NCBI GenBank assembly: GCA_004297305.1
Contig: SCTR01000006.1
Span: 318,129 to 382,128 of the forward strand
DNA length: 64,000 nucleotides
From: Actinomycetota bacterium
GTDB taxonomy: Bacteria; Actinomycetota; Actinomycetes; S36-B12; FW305-bin1
Direction of reading: 5' to 3'
Below, in pieces: positions 25,169 to 36,135 of this stretch. Every line of letters starts with the position of its first letter. The first letter of the stretch is position 1. The position numbers were made by a program, and so were the translations under genes. The notes below the pieces were generated by a model. That model was not told where the DNA came from and did not search any database. It saw nothing but the letters and a program-made list of their open reading frames with translations.

Positions 25169-26745
25169 GGCCGGCTGAGCGCGTCGGTCGCGCCGCCGGC
25201 CACACTCACCGAGGTGAGGCCGTCGAGGTCGGCCGACAGGGCCTCGCGCGCGGCGACGTCGGTGGTGACGCGCCGCTCGATGCCCTCAAGCAGGTGCTTT
25301 CCCAGCAACTCGTCGGCCGGCAGCGGCACCGGGTACTCCCCGTCGAAGCACGCCCGGCAGAGACGGTCCTTGGCGACCGTCGTGGCGTCGACGAGCTGGT
25401 CGAGGCTGATGAAGCCGAGCGTGTCCGCGCCGATCGAGGTCCGGATCTCGTCGATCGTCAGGCCGCTGGCGATGAGTTCGGCCCGGGTGGCGAAGTCGAT
25501 GCCGTAGAAGCACGGCCACTGCACCGGCGGCGAGGAGATCCGCACGTGGACCTCCCGGGCGCCGGCCTCCCGCAGCATCCGGATCAGCGCGCGTTGGGTG
25601 TTGCCGCGCACGATCGAGTCGTCGACCACGACGAGCCGCTTGCCGGCGATCACGTCGCGCAACGGGTTGAGCTTCAACCGGATACCGAGCTGCCGGATCG
25701 TCTGCGAGGGCTGGATGAAGGTTCGCCCGACGTAGGAGTTCTTCACCAGACCCTGCGCGAACGGGATACCGGCGCCCTGGGCGAAGCCGACCGCGGCCGG
25801 CGTCCCGGACTCCGGTACCGGGATGACCAGGTCGGCGTCGGCGGGGTGTTCCAGAGCCAGCCGACGGCCGATCTCCACCCGCGCCGCGTGGACGCTGCGC
25901 CCCGAGATCGTGGTGTCCGGCCGGGCGAGATACACGAACTCGAACAGGCAGCCCTTGGGGTCCGCCGCAGCGAAGCGGCGGGATCGCAAGCCGTGCTCGT
26001 CGATGCTCACCAACTCGCCGGGCTCGACCTCGCGGACATAGGAGGCGCCCACGATGTCCAGCGCCGCGGTCTCGCTGGCCACCACCCAGCCACGTTCGAG
26101 GCGGCCGAGCACCAGCGGCCGGATCCCCTGCGGGTCGCGGGCGGCGTACAGCGTGCCGTCGTCCATGAACACCAGCGAGAACGCGCCGCGCAGCCGCGGC
26201 AGCTCGTCGACGGCGGCCTCCTCGACCGAGGTGTCCGGATGGGCGGCCAGCAGCGCGGTCACCAGTTCGGTGTCGCTGGTCGCGTGCGGCACCGTGCCCA
26301 GCGGCAGCTCACCCGAGCCGGCGGCGGTGTCGGCCAGCCGCCGCGACAGCTCCGCGGTGTTGGTGAGGTTCCCGTTGTGCGCCAAGGCAAGATGGCCGGT
26401 AGCCGTCGCCCGGAAAGTCGGCTGGGCGTTCTCCCACACGCTCGACCCGGTCGTGGAGTACCGGCAGTGTCCGATCGCGAGGTGGCCGTGCAGTGACTCC
26501 AGGCTCGCTTCGGTGAAGACCTGCGAGACCAGGCCCATGTCCTTGTAGACCACCGTGTGGTTGCCGTCGCTGACCGCGATGCCGGCCGACTCCTGGCCGC
26601 GATGCTGCAACGCGTAGAGGCCGAAGAAGGTCAGCTTGGCGACTTCTTCGCCGGGTGCCCAGACACCGAATACCCCGCAGGCGTCCTGCGGACCCTTCTC
26701 GCCGGGGAGCAGGTCATGGGTGAGCAGTCCGTCGCCGCGCGGCAC
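25165..26745 (-). CDS. purF: amidophosphoribosyltransferase
   Basis: First committed step of purine synthesis: glutamine plus PRPP gives phosphoribosylamine. The 526-residue protein has a propeptide before the N-terminal nucleophile Cys (DACGVFGVW), the glutaminase domain with HRGQESAGIA and GHCRYSTTG, and the PRPP motif VVVDDSIVRGNTQRAL. Cysteines in KGCLFEF, WPCFYGID and LCRACFDGEYP match the [4Fe-4S] ligands of the Bacillus-type enzyme, so it is the cluster-containing, cleaved form. purM follows with a 4-base overlap. A tandem palindromic repeat lies in its upstream region. Confidence 0.97.
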   Translation of the reverse strand: MPRGDGLLTHDLLPGEKGPQDACGVFGVWAPGEEVAKLTFFGLYALQHRGQESAGIAVSDGNHTVVYKDMGLVSQVFTEASLESLHGHLAIGHCRYSTTGSSVWENAQPTFRATATGHLALAHNGNLTNTAELSRRLADTAAGSGELPLGTVPHATSDTELVTALLAAHPDTSVEEAAVDELPRLRGAFSLVFMDDGTLYAARDPQGIRPLVLGRLERGWVVASETAALDIVGASYVREVEPGELVSIDEHGLRSRRFAAADPKGCLFEFVYLARPDTTISGRSVHAARVEIGRRLALEHPADADLVIPVPESGTPAAVGFAQGAGIPFAQGLVKNSYVGRTFIQPSQTIRQLGIRLKLNPLRDVIAGKRLVVVDDSIVRGNTQRALIRMLREAGAREVHVRISSPPVQWPCFYGIDFATRAELIASGLTIDEIRTSIGADTLGFISLDQLVDATTVAKDRLCRACFDGEYPVPLPADELLGKHLLEGIERRVTTDVAAREALSADLDGLTSVSVAGGATDALSRP

Positions 26746-26781
26746 GCGCCCATGCTACGGCCACCGCCACGGCCGGGCGTC

Positions 26782-26855
26782 GCTGACGTGCGCAGCACGT
26801 CCTGACACCGCTGACGTGCGCAGCACGTCCTGACACCGCTGACGTGCGCGGCGCC
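26782..26855. repeat. 28-bp tandem repeat with internal palindrome upstream of purF
   Basis: Two full copies (26782-26809 and 26810-26837) and a third partial copy (from 26838) of a unit that begins GCTGACGTGCGCAGCACG and ends TCCTGACACC. Each full unit contains the perfect palindrome GACGTGC-GCA-GCACGTC, so two identical hairpins lie side by side 36-75 bases before the purF start, in the gap below the sterol-carrier gene. They could be a double terminator, an operator, or mRNA structure. Confidence 0.8.
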
Positions 26856-26857
26856 GG

Positions 26858-27241
26858 CTACGACGTCGGCCCCACCGGACCCAGCAGCGGCAGCCACGGC
26901 GACAGGTCGGCCCGCTGGCCGCTGGCGCGGACCGCGCCGGAGTCGACCGCGGCCGCCCACGACAGGGCCCCGGTCGCCAGTCGCAGCCAGGTCACCGCGT
27001 CGGTCTCGACGACGGCCGGCGGCGTACCCCGGCGATGCCGCGTGCCAGGGATCGCCTGTGCGACGGCGTACGGCGGTATCCGCACCTCGACGCTGCCGCC
27101 GGGCGCGACGGCCACCAAGGCGTCCAGCGCCGACTTCACGGCCGCCTTCACCGTCGCCCGGTCGGCCGTACCGGCCAGCGTCGCGGCGACCGCGTCCGCC
27201 GGCGGGGGCAGCTGGCGGCCCGGGGGGACGCCGTCGCTCAC
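26858..27241 (-). CDS. sterol carrier family protein (SCP2/MDMPI_C-like)
   Basis: A 127-residue alpha/beta protein. Landmarks are SVEVRIPPYAVAQAIPGTRHRRGTPP, VVETDAVTWLRLATGALSW and SGAVRASGQRADLSPWLPLL, the pattern of the actinobacterial 'sterol carrier family' proteins that often neighbour purF. It probably binds a lipid or other hydrophobic ligand; a direct role in purine synthesis is not established. GTG 27241 overlaps the stop of the enoyl-CoA hydratase gene (GTGA), so it is the last gene of the MFS / hydratase / SCP operon. Confidence 0.78.
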   Translation of the reverse strand: MSDGVPPGRQLPPPADAVAATLAGTADRATVKAAVKSALDALVAVAPGGSVEVRIPPYAVAQAIPGTRHRRGTPPAVVETDAVTWLRLATGALSWAAAVDSGAVRASGQRADLSPWLPLLGPVGPTS

Positions 27242-28059
27242 GGCATGGCACGCCGGTCGAGGTCGACCTGCGTCCGCATCAGCATGGCGTGGGCGATCCC
27301 GATGCGGTCGGCGAACAGTCGGCGCCACCGATCGGTGAACGCGCGACGCTGGAACCGCAACGTCAGATCGGCGTACGTCGCGAGCTGGTGAGCCAGTTCC
27401 AGCGCCCGCGGCAGGAGCTCCGGCAGCGGCCAGATCTCGTTGACCACACCGAGGTGCCGGGCCTCGACGGCGGTGAGCCGGTGGCTGGTCAGCAGGAAGT
27501 AGGTCCCCCGGATCTGGCCGAGCAGTTCCAGCCACAGCACGTGGTTGCCGTCGGTCGCCGGCTCGCCGAGGCTGGGCGGCCACTCCGAGGTCGGATCGGT
27601 CGACCCCGGCAGGTAGCCGTCGCCGAACACGGTGGTGTCCGCGGCGAGCACGATGTCGGACAGCAACGGCACCTGGGAGTGGTAGAAGCACGGCCCGTTG
27701 ACCGCGGCGATGACCGGTGCATCGATCTCCAGCAACGACCGGTAGATCCGCGGATGCCGGATGGTCGCCCGGTCATAGTCCAGCGCGCGGTCCAGCGGCT
27801 CGTCCCAGGAACTGTGCGCGGCGACGAACGAATCACCCGTTCCGGTGATCACCACCACCCGGTTACCCCGGTCCGCGGCGACGTCGCCGAAGGCGTGCGA
27901 CCAGTCGTTGTGATGGGTCGAGCCGTACCGGACCGGACCGTCGTCGCTGTGCAGCCGGATCAGCAGCACGCCGTCGGCGGTGCGGGTGAAGGCGATCGTG
28001 GCGTAGGCGTCGAAGTACGCCGGACGCACCGGGTCGAGGCCGTGGGGATCGCTCGTCAT
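27238..28059 (-). CDS. enoyl-CoA hydratase/isomerase family protein
   Basis: A 273-residue crotonase-fold protein. VVVITGTGDSFVAAHSSW is the first oxyanion-hole region, PVIAAVNGPCFYHSQVPLLSDIVLAADTTVFGD the second, and FLLTSHRLTAVEARHLGVVNEIWPL is the helix after it. Compared with true enoyl-CoA hydratases the two catalytic Glu residues are not obvious, and the NGP-CFYHSQ segment replaces the usual NG-AGGG loop. A related hydrolase or non-canonical activity is therefore possible. Start ATG overlaps the MFS stop (ATGA); the next gene overlaps by GTGA. The coding is tightly coupled. Confidence 0.75.
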   Translation of the reverse strand: MTSDPHGLDPVRPAYFDAYATIAFTRTADGVLLIRLHSDDGPVRYGSTHHNDWSHAFGDVAADRGNRVVVITGTGDSFVAAHSSWDEPLDRALDYDRATIRHPRIYRSLLEIDAPVIAAVNGPCFYHSQVPLLSDIVLAADTTVFGDGYLPGSTDPTSEWPPSLGEPATDGNHVLWLELLGQIRGTYFLLTSHRLTAVEARHLGVVNEIWPLPELLPRALELAHQLATYADLTLRFQRRAFTDRWRRLFADRIGIAHAMLMRTQVDLDRRAMP

Positions 28060-29465
28060 GATCGGCTCCGCAGGAGGGTGGCCCGGGCGGGGGACACGTA
28101 CAACAGGCTGGACAGTAGGGCGACGACGCCGACGATCCGCAGCGCCGTTTCGTAGGCACTCAGCGGCGGGACGACGGCTCCTGCCGGAGTGGCGATCGCG
28201 ATGACCGCCGCCGTGCCCGCGGTCCCGATCGCCTGCCCCGTCATCCGGCAGATGAAGTTCATCCCGGCGGTGATCCCGCGCTGGGACGGATCCGAGATCG
28301 CCACGACATGGACGGCGAAGGCGGTGATGGCGAAGCCGAAGATCGCCGTACAGAGGCCGCCGGCGACGATCAGCGCCAGCACCGTCGAGTTCCACCAGGA
28401 CGTCACGAGCAGACCGATGCCGCTGGCGATCAGGCTCACCCGGACGAGTGCGGTGGTGCGGTAGCGGCGGCCCAGCCGCCCGACGAGCACCGACCCGCTC
28501 ATCTGGCCGAGGACACCCGGCAGCAGGAGCAGGGACGCGGCGAAGACGCCGAGGCCCAGCCCGTAGCCGGCGACCGCAGGGTCGGTCTGGGCGATGACGA
28601 CCACCGACAGCAGCAGCGTGAACTGGCAGATCCCGAGGCAGATCGAGCCGAGATTCGCCGCCAGGACCTGCCGGCTGAAGAACACCGGCATGTCCACAAT
28701 GGCGTCCGGTGTCGCGAAGCCGTGCAGGATCCAGGCCGCCAACCCACCGATGCCGACCGCGGCGCTGACCAGCGTCGGCCACGCCGACCAGCCCCACGTG
28801 CCGCCCTGGGACAGCGTCAGCAGCAGGCCACCGAGTCCCAGGGTCAGCAGGACACTTCCGGTGACGTCCAGCCGCCCGGTCGCCATAGGCGGCGCTGCCG
28901 GCACCGACCAGAAGGTCACCAGCAACGCCAGCAGCGCCAGCGCCGCCAGCACCCAGAAGACCGGCTGGATCCGGCCGGTGAGTTCGGTGATCCCGCCGCC
29001 GAGCAGCAATCCGCCGGACGCGCCCAGCGACAGCGACACCGTCACGAAGCTGATCGCGAACCGGGTGCGTCCCGGCGGCGCGATGTCCGCTGCGACGGCG
29101 ATCCCGAGCGGGATCGCCGCGCAACCCGGCCCTTGCAGCAGCCGGGCGACCAGCAACACCGCGAAACTGTCGGTGGCCGCAGCAAGGGCGCAACCGACGA
29201 ACGTCGAGGCCAGCGATACCAACAGCATCTGCCGTTTGCCGACCAGGTCGCCGAGGCGACCGAGCACCGGCGTGGCCACCGCACCGGCCAGCAGGGCGGC
29301 GGTCAGCACGAGATTCGCCGTACCGACCGAGACGCCGTACTGCTCACTGACCTGCGGGACCAACGGCAGCATCGCGGTGGTCAGCAGCGAGAAGTTCAGC
29401 GGGCCCAGGACCAGGCCGCACAAGGCGAGCACGAACGGCGCATCCGTGTGCCGCGTCGTGGTCAT
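28056..29465 (-). CDS. MFS transporter
   Basis: A 469-residue permease of the DHA2-like group: PLNFSLLTTAMLPLVPQVSEQYGVS, TPVLGRLGDLVGKRQMLLVSL (motif A), ARLLQGPGCAAIPLGIAVAADI, and GASGGLLLGGGITELTGRIQPVFWVLAAL (motif C region). Twelve or more helices are visible. It is the first gene of a coupled operon with an enoyl-CoA hydratase-like protein and a sterol-carrier protein, so import or export of an acid later activated to a CoA ester is plausible. It lies downstream of the amidase gene with 95 bases between them. Confidence 0.82.
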   Translation of the reverse strand: MTTTRHTDAPFVLALCGLVLGPLNFSLLTTAMLPLVPQVSEQYGVSVGTANLVLTAALLAGAVATPVLGRLGDLVGKRQMLLVSLASTFVGCALAAATDSFAVLLVARLLQGPGCAAIPLGIAVAADIAPPGRTRFAISFVTVSLSLGASGGLLLGGGITELTGRIQPVFWVLAALALLALLVTFWSVPAAPPMATGRLDVTGSVLLTLGLGGLLLTLSQGGTWGWSAWPTLVSAAVGIGGLAAWILHGFATPDAIVDMPVFFSRQVLAANLGSICLGICQFTLLLSVVVIAQTDPAVAGYGLGLGVFAASLLLLPGVLGQMSGSVLVGRLGRRYRTTALVRVSLIASGIGLLVTSWWNSTVLALIVAGGLCTAIFGFAITAFAVHVVAISDPSQRGITAGMNFICRMTGQAIGTAGTAAVIAIATPAGAVVPPLSAYETALRIVGVVALLSSLLYVSPARATLLRSRS

Positions 29466-29560
29466 CCCGCTCCCGCCCGCACCCGCCCGCGACGCCTCCC
29501 GCGCCGGCTGGCTGCCGGGCTAATCAATACACCCTGAGTATCTGGAGCGTGGCGGCGGCG

Positions 29561-31078
29561 CTACGCCGTCGCGAGCGCGGCGGTCACCACCGGGGACTCC
29601 ACCAGATGGTGCGCGGTCTGCGCCTGCAGGTAGTCCGCGGCACGCAGGACGGTCGCCTCGTCGAAGGGCCGGCCGGCCAGTTGCAGTCCCAGCGGCAGCC
29701 CGGAGTCGTTGCTCCCCATGGGAATCGACATCGCCGGGAATCCGAGCGCCGCCCAGTAGCGGGTGTTGCTCGGCGAGCCACCCATCGTCATCGTCGACGA
29801 CGCGCTGATCGGGGGGCACGCCAGCTTGGCCGTCGGGCTCACCACGACGTCCACGTCGGCGAACAGCGCCGTCGCCTGCCGAATACCTTCCCGGCGGACC
29901 CGCTGGGCCTGCAGGTAGTCCGTGCCGTTCAGCTGGGCGGCCGTCGCCAGCGTCAGCCGGGCCGGCGCGCCGTAGTCCGCCCAGCGGGAGCGCAGATCCT
30001 CCTGGTGGTAGGTCGCGGACTCCGCCGCCATGCCGACGACGACCACGATGCCCAGCAGGTCGTACCACGGCAGCTCGACGTCGACCACGACCGCGCCGCC
30101 GGCCTGCAGGACCGCCAACGCGTCCTCGGCCAACTGCTGGACGGTCGGGTCGGAACCCTCGCGTGCCATGAGCCGGCGATCAACGCCCACCCGCAGCCCC
30201 TCGACGGACCCGGTCAAGGCCGCCACGTAGTCGACGTTCGCCGCCTTCGCGCTGCTGCGGTCGCTGGCGTCGTACCCGGCCAGCGCGGACAGCAGGATCG
30301 CGCAGTCGCGGGCCGAACGCGCCATCGGCCCGATGGTGTCGAAGGTCCACGCCATCGGGACCGAGCCGGACTTGGGCACCAGTCCGTACGTCGGGCGCAG
30401 ACCGCTGATCCCGTTCCAGCCGGCCGGCATGCGGATACTGCCGCCGGTGTCGGTGCCCAGGCCGGCGAGGAACACGCCCGCCGCCACCCCCGACGCCGTC
30501 CCCGAGCTCGAACCCCCGGCCCACCGCTGCGGATCGAAGGCGTTGCGCGGGCTCGGAAAGCCCTTCGAGTCGTCCGGAGCACCCAACGCGAACTCCATCG
30601 TGGTGCTCTTGGCGACGATGATCCCGCCGGCCGCACGCAGCCGCGCGATGGCGACGGCGTCGCCCTGGGCCCCGAACGCCGGATCCAGGACCCGGCTCTG
30701 CGCGGTGGTCGGCAGCCCCGCTGTGGCGATGTTGTCCTTCACGCCCAACGGGATCCCCAGCAGCGGGCCGAGGTCGTCGCCGGCCGCCAGCGCCTCGTCG
30801 GCCACCGCCGCCGCGGCCAAGGCCGCCTCGTCGTCGCGCGCCAGGCAGATCCCGAGCATCGGGTCGAGCGCCGCCGAACGCCGTTGCACCGCCCGCATCA
30901 GGTCGACCGCGGACAACTCGCCGGCCCGCAGCGCGGCCGCGGCCGCCGTCACGGTCAGCGGCAACCCGTCGGCCTGCGATCGGGCACCGGCTGATGGGGC
31001 ACTGCCGGCTGATGGGGCACTGCCGGCTGATGGGGCGCTGTCCGGTGACCTTCCGTCCGACCTGACCTGCTCTGACAT
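29561..31078 (-). CDS. amidase (amidase-signature family)
   Basis: A 505-residue Ser-Ser-Lys hydrolase. Lys114 lies in LGIPLGVKDNIAT; the Gly/Ser loop WAGGSSSGTASGVAAG supplies the cis-Ser near 191; the nucleophile is Ser214 in GTDTGGSIRMPAG. It is like GatA/AtzE-type amidases but the substrate is unknown. Residues 14-31 are SAPSAG repeated three times, encoded by three 18-bp repeats, which looks like a recent expansion in a disordered N-terminus; translation could also begin downstream. A small GatC/AtzG-like gene ends 51 bases upstream, which supports a two-subunit enzyme. Confidence 0.88.
   Translation of the reverse strand: MSEQVRSDGRSPDSAPSAGSAPSAGSAPSAGARSQADGLPLTVTAAAAALRAGELSAVDLMRAVQRRSAALDPMLGICLARDDEAALAAAAVADEALAAGDDLGPLLGIPLGVKDNIATAGLPTTAQSRVLDPAFGAQGDAVAIARLRAAGGIIVAKSTTMEFALGAPDDSKGFPSPRNAFDPQRWAGGSSSGTASGVAAGVFLAGLGTDTGGSIRMPAGWNGISGLRPTYGLVPKSGSVPMAWTFDTIGPMARSARDCAILLSALAGYDASDRSSAKAANVDYVAALTGSVEGLRVGVDRRLMAREGSDPTVQQLAEDALAVLQAGGAVVVDVELPWYDLLGIVVVVGMAAESATYHQEDLRSRWADYGAPARLTLATAAQLNGTDYLQAQRVRREGIRQATALFADVDVVVSPTAKLACPPISASSTMTMGGSPSNTRYWAALGFPAMSIPMGSNDSGLPLGLQLAGRPFDEATVLRAADYLQAQTAHHLVESPVVTAALATA
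30989..31042. repeat. three 18-bp tandem repeats inside the amidase gene
   Basis: Copies at 30989-31006, 31007-31024 and 31025-31042 of GGCTGATGGGGCACTGCC; the third differs in two bases. The length is a multiple of three, so copy-number change would add or remove six residues (SAPSAG) without a frameshift. Confidence 0.9.
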
Positions 31079-31129
31079 GTCGTCCTCTCCTGTCGCTTCC
31101 AGCCGAACTCGCCGCGGTCGCTGTTTCGT

Positions 31130-31345
31130 TCAGCCGGCGACCGGCGGGGGATCGGCCGGGGTGAACACGGTCAGCGGGTCGTCCTCCCGCGGCAGCGGAG
31201 CGTCGTACAGCCGGTCGACCATCGCCCGGAAGGCCGGGTATCCGGCAGCCAGCGCCGCCTGCTCCTGCGGACTCGGTGACAACCCGGCAGACGCCAGCAG
31301 TGTCCGGACGGTGTCCAGGGCGTCGTTGTCCGGTACGTCGTTCAT
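31130..31345 (-). CDS. small GatC/AtzG-like protein, probable amidase partner
   Basis: A 71-residue protein: helix-rich start DTVRTLLASAGLSPSPQEQAALAAGYPAF, then RAMVDRLYDAPLPREDDPLTVFTPADPP. The short tail with 'PLP-x3-(D/E)P-x-x-x-F-x-P' matches the belt segment of AtzG and GatC, small subunits that wrap around and stabilise amidase-signature enzymes. It lies 51 bases upstream of the amidase on the same strand. GGAAAGGAC precedes the ATG at 31345. The 212 bases between it and purL have no gene. Confidence 0.65.
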   Translation of the reverse strand: MNDVPDNDALDTVRTLLASAGLSPSPQEQAALAAGYPAFRAMVDRLYDAPLPREDDPLTVFTPADPPPVAG

Positions 31346-31557
31346 CAACGGTCCTTTCCTTCCGGCGAGCGCGAAGCCCGTAGCGGACGCAGCTGCTCCA
31401 CGACGGCACAGCGGCCGGGCGCTGCCAATGCCTGGCGACCAGGTGCGCGCTGTCCGGCGAACCATCTCACAGCCCGCTGCGGTCGATCGGCGACGAGTCT
31501 GGGGCAGCGGAGCGGTCGAAGCAACACCGCCGTTGACCTTCGATGAAATCGCCGGTC

Positions 31558-33845
<2,288 letters not shown>

Positions 33846-33849
<4 letters not shown>

Positions 33850-34523
33850 CGCAGCACCAGGCTCTGCAACACGCTGGTGAAGAACGTCAGGCCGTCGGTG
33901 CCGGGGCCGGTCAACGCTTCGACCGCGTGTTCGGGATGCGGCATGAGGCCCACGACGTTGCCGGCGGCGTTGCGGATCCCGGCGATGTCGCGCCGGCTGC
34001 CGTTCGGGTTGGTGTCCAGGTAGCGCGCGACGACCAGTCCGTCGCCCTCCAACCGGTCCAGCGTCGCGTCGTCGGCCACATAGCCGCCCTCACCGTTCTT
34101 CAGCGGCACAACGATCTGCTGCCCTGCGGTGTAGCCCGAGGTCCAGGCGCTGTCCACCGACTCGATGCGCAGCCGTTGGTCACGGCAGACGAAATGCAGA
34201 TGGTCGTTGCGGGTCAGCGCGCCGGGCAGCAAGTGAGCCTCGCAGAGGATCTGGAAGCCGTTGCAGATACCGAGCACAGGCATCCCCTGCGCAGCCCGCT
34301 CGATCACCGCACCCATCACCGGCGCGAACCGCGCGATCGCGCCGCACCGCAGGTAGTCGCCGTACGAGAACCCGCCGGGCAGGACCACCGCGTCGACGTC
34401 CGGCAGGTCGGCGTCGCCGTGCCACAGCCGCACGGCGTCCGCCCCCGCCAGCCGGACCGCACGCGCGGCGTCGCCGTCGTCCAGTGATCCTGGGAAGGTG
34501 ACGACCCCGATCCTCACCGGCAC
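33846..34523 (-). CDS. purQ: phosphoribosylformylglycinamidine synthase subunit PurQ
   Basis: The glutaminase subunit, a class I amidotransferase of 225 residues. The nucleophile is Cys in [11 protein letters not shown] and the His-Glu pair is in MPHPEHAVE; the start [20 protein letters not shown] is typical. I choose GTG 34523 ([10 protein letters not shown]) with GGCGGG close upstream; GTG 34517 is equally possible. The same frame stays open above this point through a Pro/Ser/Asp-rich stretch (34560-34620) made of repeated CGGCCGACGGGTCACGG-like DNA; I do not count this as part of the protein. Overlaps purL by 4 bases. Confidence 0.94.
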
Positions 34524-34632
34524 AGCACCCGCCGTGGGCCAGGCTGGCAGGGACTCGTCACCAGTCGACAGTTCACCGGCCGACGGGTCACGGGCCGATG
34601 GGTCGGCGACGGACTCGACATCGGGTGGCTGG

Positions 34633-34884
34633 TCATCCGTCGACTCGGACGGCGTAGTCCTCGATGACGGGATTGGCCAGCAGCGTCTCGGCGAGCCGGC
34701 GCAGCTCGGCCAGCCGCGCGTCGTCGACGACGCCGTCGACCTCGATCTCGAAACGTTTACCCTGCCGGACCGCCGAGACGCCGCGCAATCCCAGTCGACC
34801 CAGCGCGCCCAGCACGGCTCTGCCCTGCGGATCGAGGATCTCCGGCTTGAGCATGACGTCGACGACGACGCGGGCCACGGGCAC
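34633..34884 (-). CDS. purS: phosphoribosylformylglycinamidine synthase subunit PurS
   Basis: An 83-residue small subunit that bridges PurQ and PurL. The pattern [40 protein letters not shown] and [14 protein letters not shown] is diagnostic. The start is GTG 34884. It leads the purS-purQ-purL operon; the gap to purQ is 109 bases, unusually long, and holds short imperfect repeats. Above it the 144-base space to the alcohol dehydrogenase gene should contain its promoter unless read-through occurs. Confidence 0.95.
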   Translation of the reverse strand: MPVARVVVDVMLKPEILDPQGRAVLGALGRLGLRGVSAVRQGKRFEIEVDGVVDDARLAELRRLAETLLANPVIEDYAVRVDG

Positions 34885-35028
34885 TCCGAGGTCGGGTGGA
34901 TCGGACTGTCGGATCGATCGGACCGAGCCGGGAATCCCGCCAGGGGAGACCCGGCAGCAAGCCGGGCGAGTCCGGCAGAGTCTACCGAGCCACGGTGCGG
35001 CAGCCGACGAGTCCGGGACAGCCCGGGG

Positions 35029-36066
35029 TCAGCCCATCGTGGCGGCGTCGATGACGAAGCGGTACCGCACGTCGCTGGCCACCACCCGGTCGTACGCCGC
35101 GTCGATCTGGTCGGCCGAGATGACCTCCACCTGGGCACCGAGCCCGTGGGCCGCGCAGAAGTCGAGCATCTCCTGGGTCTCCGGCAGGCCGCCGATCGGC
35201 GAGGCGGCGAACGTACGCCGGCCGTTGAAAAGGGAGGAGATCTTCAGCGAGACCGGCTCGCTGGGCGCCCCGACGTTGATCAGCGCGCCGTCGACGTCCA
35301 GCAGCGACAGATACGCGTCGACGTCGAAGGCCACCGACACGGTGTTGAGAATCAGGTCGAAGCTGCGGCGCAACTCGCCGAAGGTCGCCGGGTCGCTCGT
35401 GGCGCGGAAGTCCCGGGCGCCGAAGCTGCGGCCGTCGGCCTGCTTGGACAGCGTCTGGCTCAGCACCGTCACGTCGGCACCCAACGCGCTGGCGATCTTC
35501 ACCGCCATATGGCCGAGGCCGCCCATCCCCACGATCGCCACCCGCTTGCCCGGACCGGCGCCCCAGTGCCGCAGCGGCGAGTAGACCGTGATCCCCGCGC
35601 ACAGCAACGGAGCGGCCTCCGCCGACGAGATCCCTTCCGGCACACCGACAACGAAAGCCTCGTCGACGACGATGTGCGTGCTGTATCCCCCGGCCGTCGG
35701 CCGGCCGTCCTTGCCGACGCCGCTGTATGTGCCGACCCGCCGCCGGCAGAACTGCTCTTCGCCCTTGAGGCAGTAGTCGCAGGTCCGGCAGGACTCGACC
35801 AGACAGCCCACGCCGACGCGGTCCCCGATGCGGTGCCGGGTGACGTCCGAGCCGACCTCCCGCACCGTCCCGACGATCTCGTGCCCGGGAACGATGGGGA
35901 ACCGCGTACCGCCCCACTCGTCACGAGCGGTGTGGATGTCGGAGTGGCAGATGCCGCAGTGGCTGATCTCGATCAGCACGTCGCCCGGTCCGGGCTCCCG
36001 ACGCTCGATCACGGTCTTGGCGAACGGTGAGGTGGCCGAGGCGACGGCGTACGCGGTGACATCCAC
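35029..36066 (-). CDS. zinc-dependent NAD(P) alcohol dehydrogenase (AdhC/CAD-like)
   Basis: A 345-residue medium-chain dehydrogenase. The catalytic zinc site is CGICHSDIH, then [12 protein letters not shown] (the GHE motif). The structural zinc Cys cluster is [15 protein letters not shown], and the Rossmann motif is [14 protein letters not shown] near residue 185. The sequence resembles YahK/cinnamyl-alcohol-dehydrogenase-like NADPH aldehyde reductases with broad specificity. It lies between galE and purS on the same strand, but its promoter and role are probably separate. Confidence 0.88.
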   Translation of the reverse strand: MDVTAYAVASATSPFAKTVIERREPGPGDVLIEISHCGICHSDIHTARDEWGGTRFPIVPGHEIVGTVREVGSDVTRHRIGDRVGVGCLVESCRTCDYCLKGEEQFCRRRVGTYSGVGKDGRPTAGGYSTHIVVDEAFVVGVPEGISSAEAAPLLCAGITVYSPLRHWGAGPGKRVAIVGMGGLGHMAVKIASALGADVTVLSQTLSKQADGRSFGARDFRATSDPATFGELRRSFDLILNTVSVAFDVDAYLSLLDVDGALINVGAPSEPVSLKISSLFNGRRTFAASPIGGLPETQEMLDFCAAHGLGAQVEVISADQIDAAYDRVVASDVRYRFVIDAATMG

Positions 36067-36135
36067 GGCGTGGATCCTTACCCATGACCGAGCCGAAGTC
36101 CACGGCTGCGGACTTCGGCAACGGTGCCGTCGTGG

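Noticed and set aside
27238-28059. Naming the gene a true enoyl-CoA hydratase
   Set aside because: The fold fits, but the two catalytic glutamates are not seen, so only the family is claimed.
34524-35138. N-terminal extension of PurQ reaching across purS
   Set aside because: It overlaps the real purS frame and is low complexity; PurQ relatives begin at [10 protein letters not shown].
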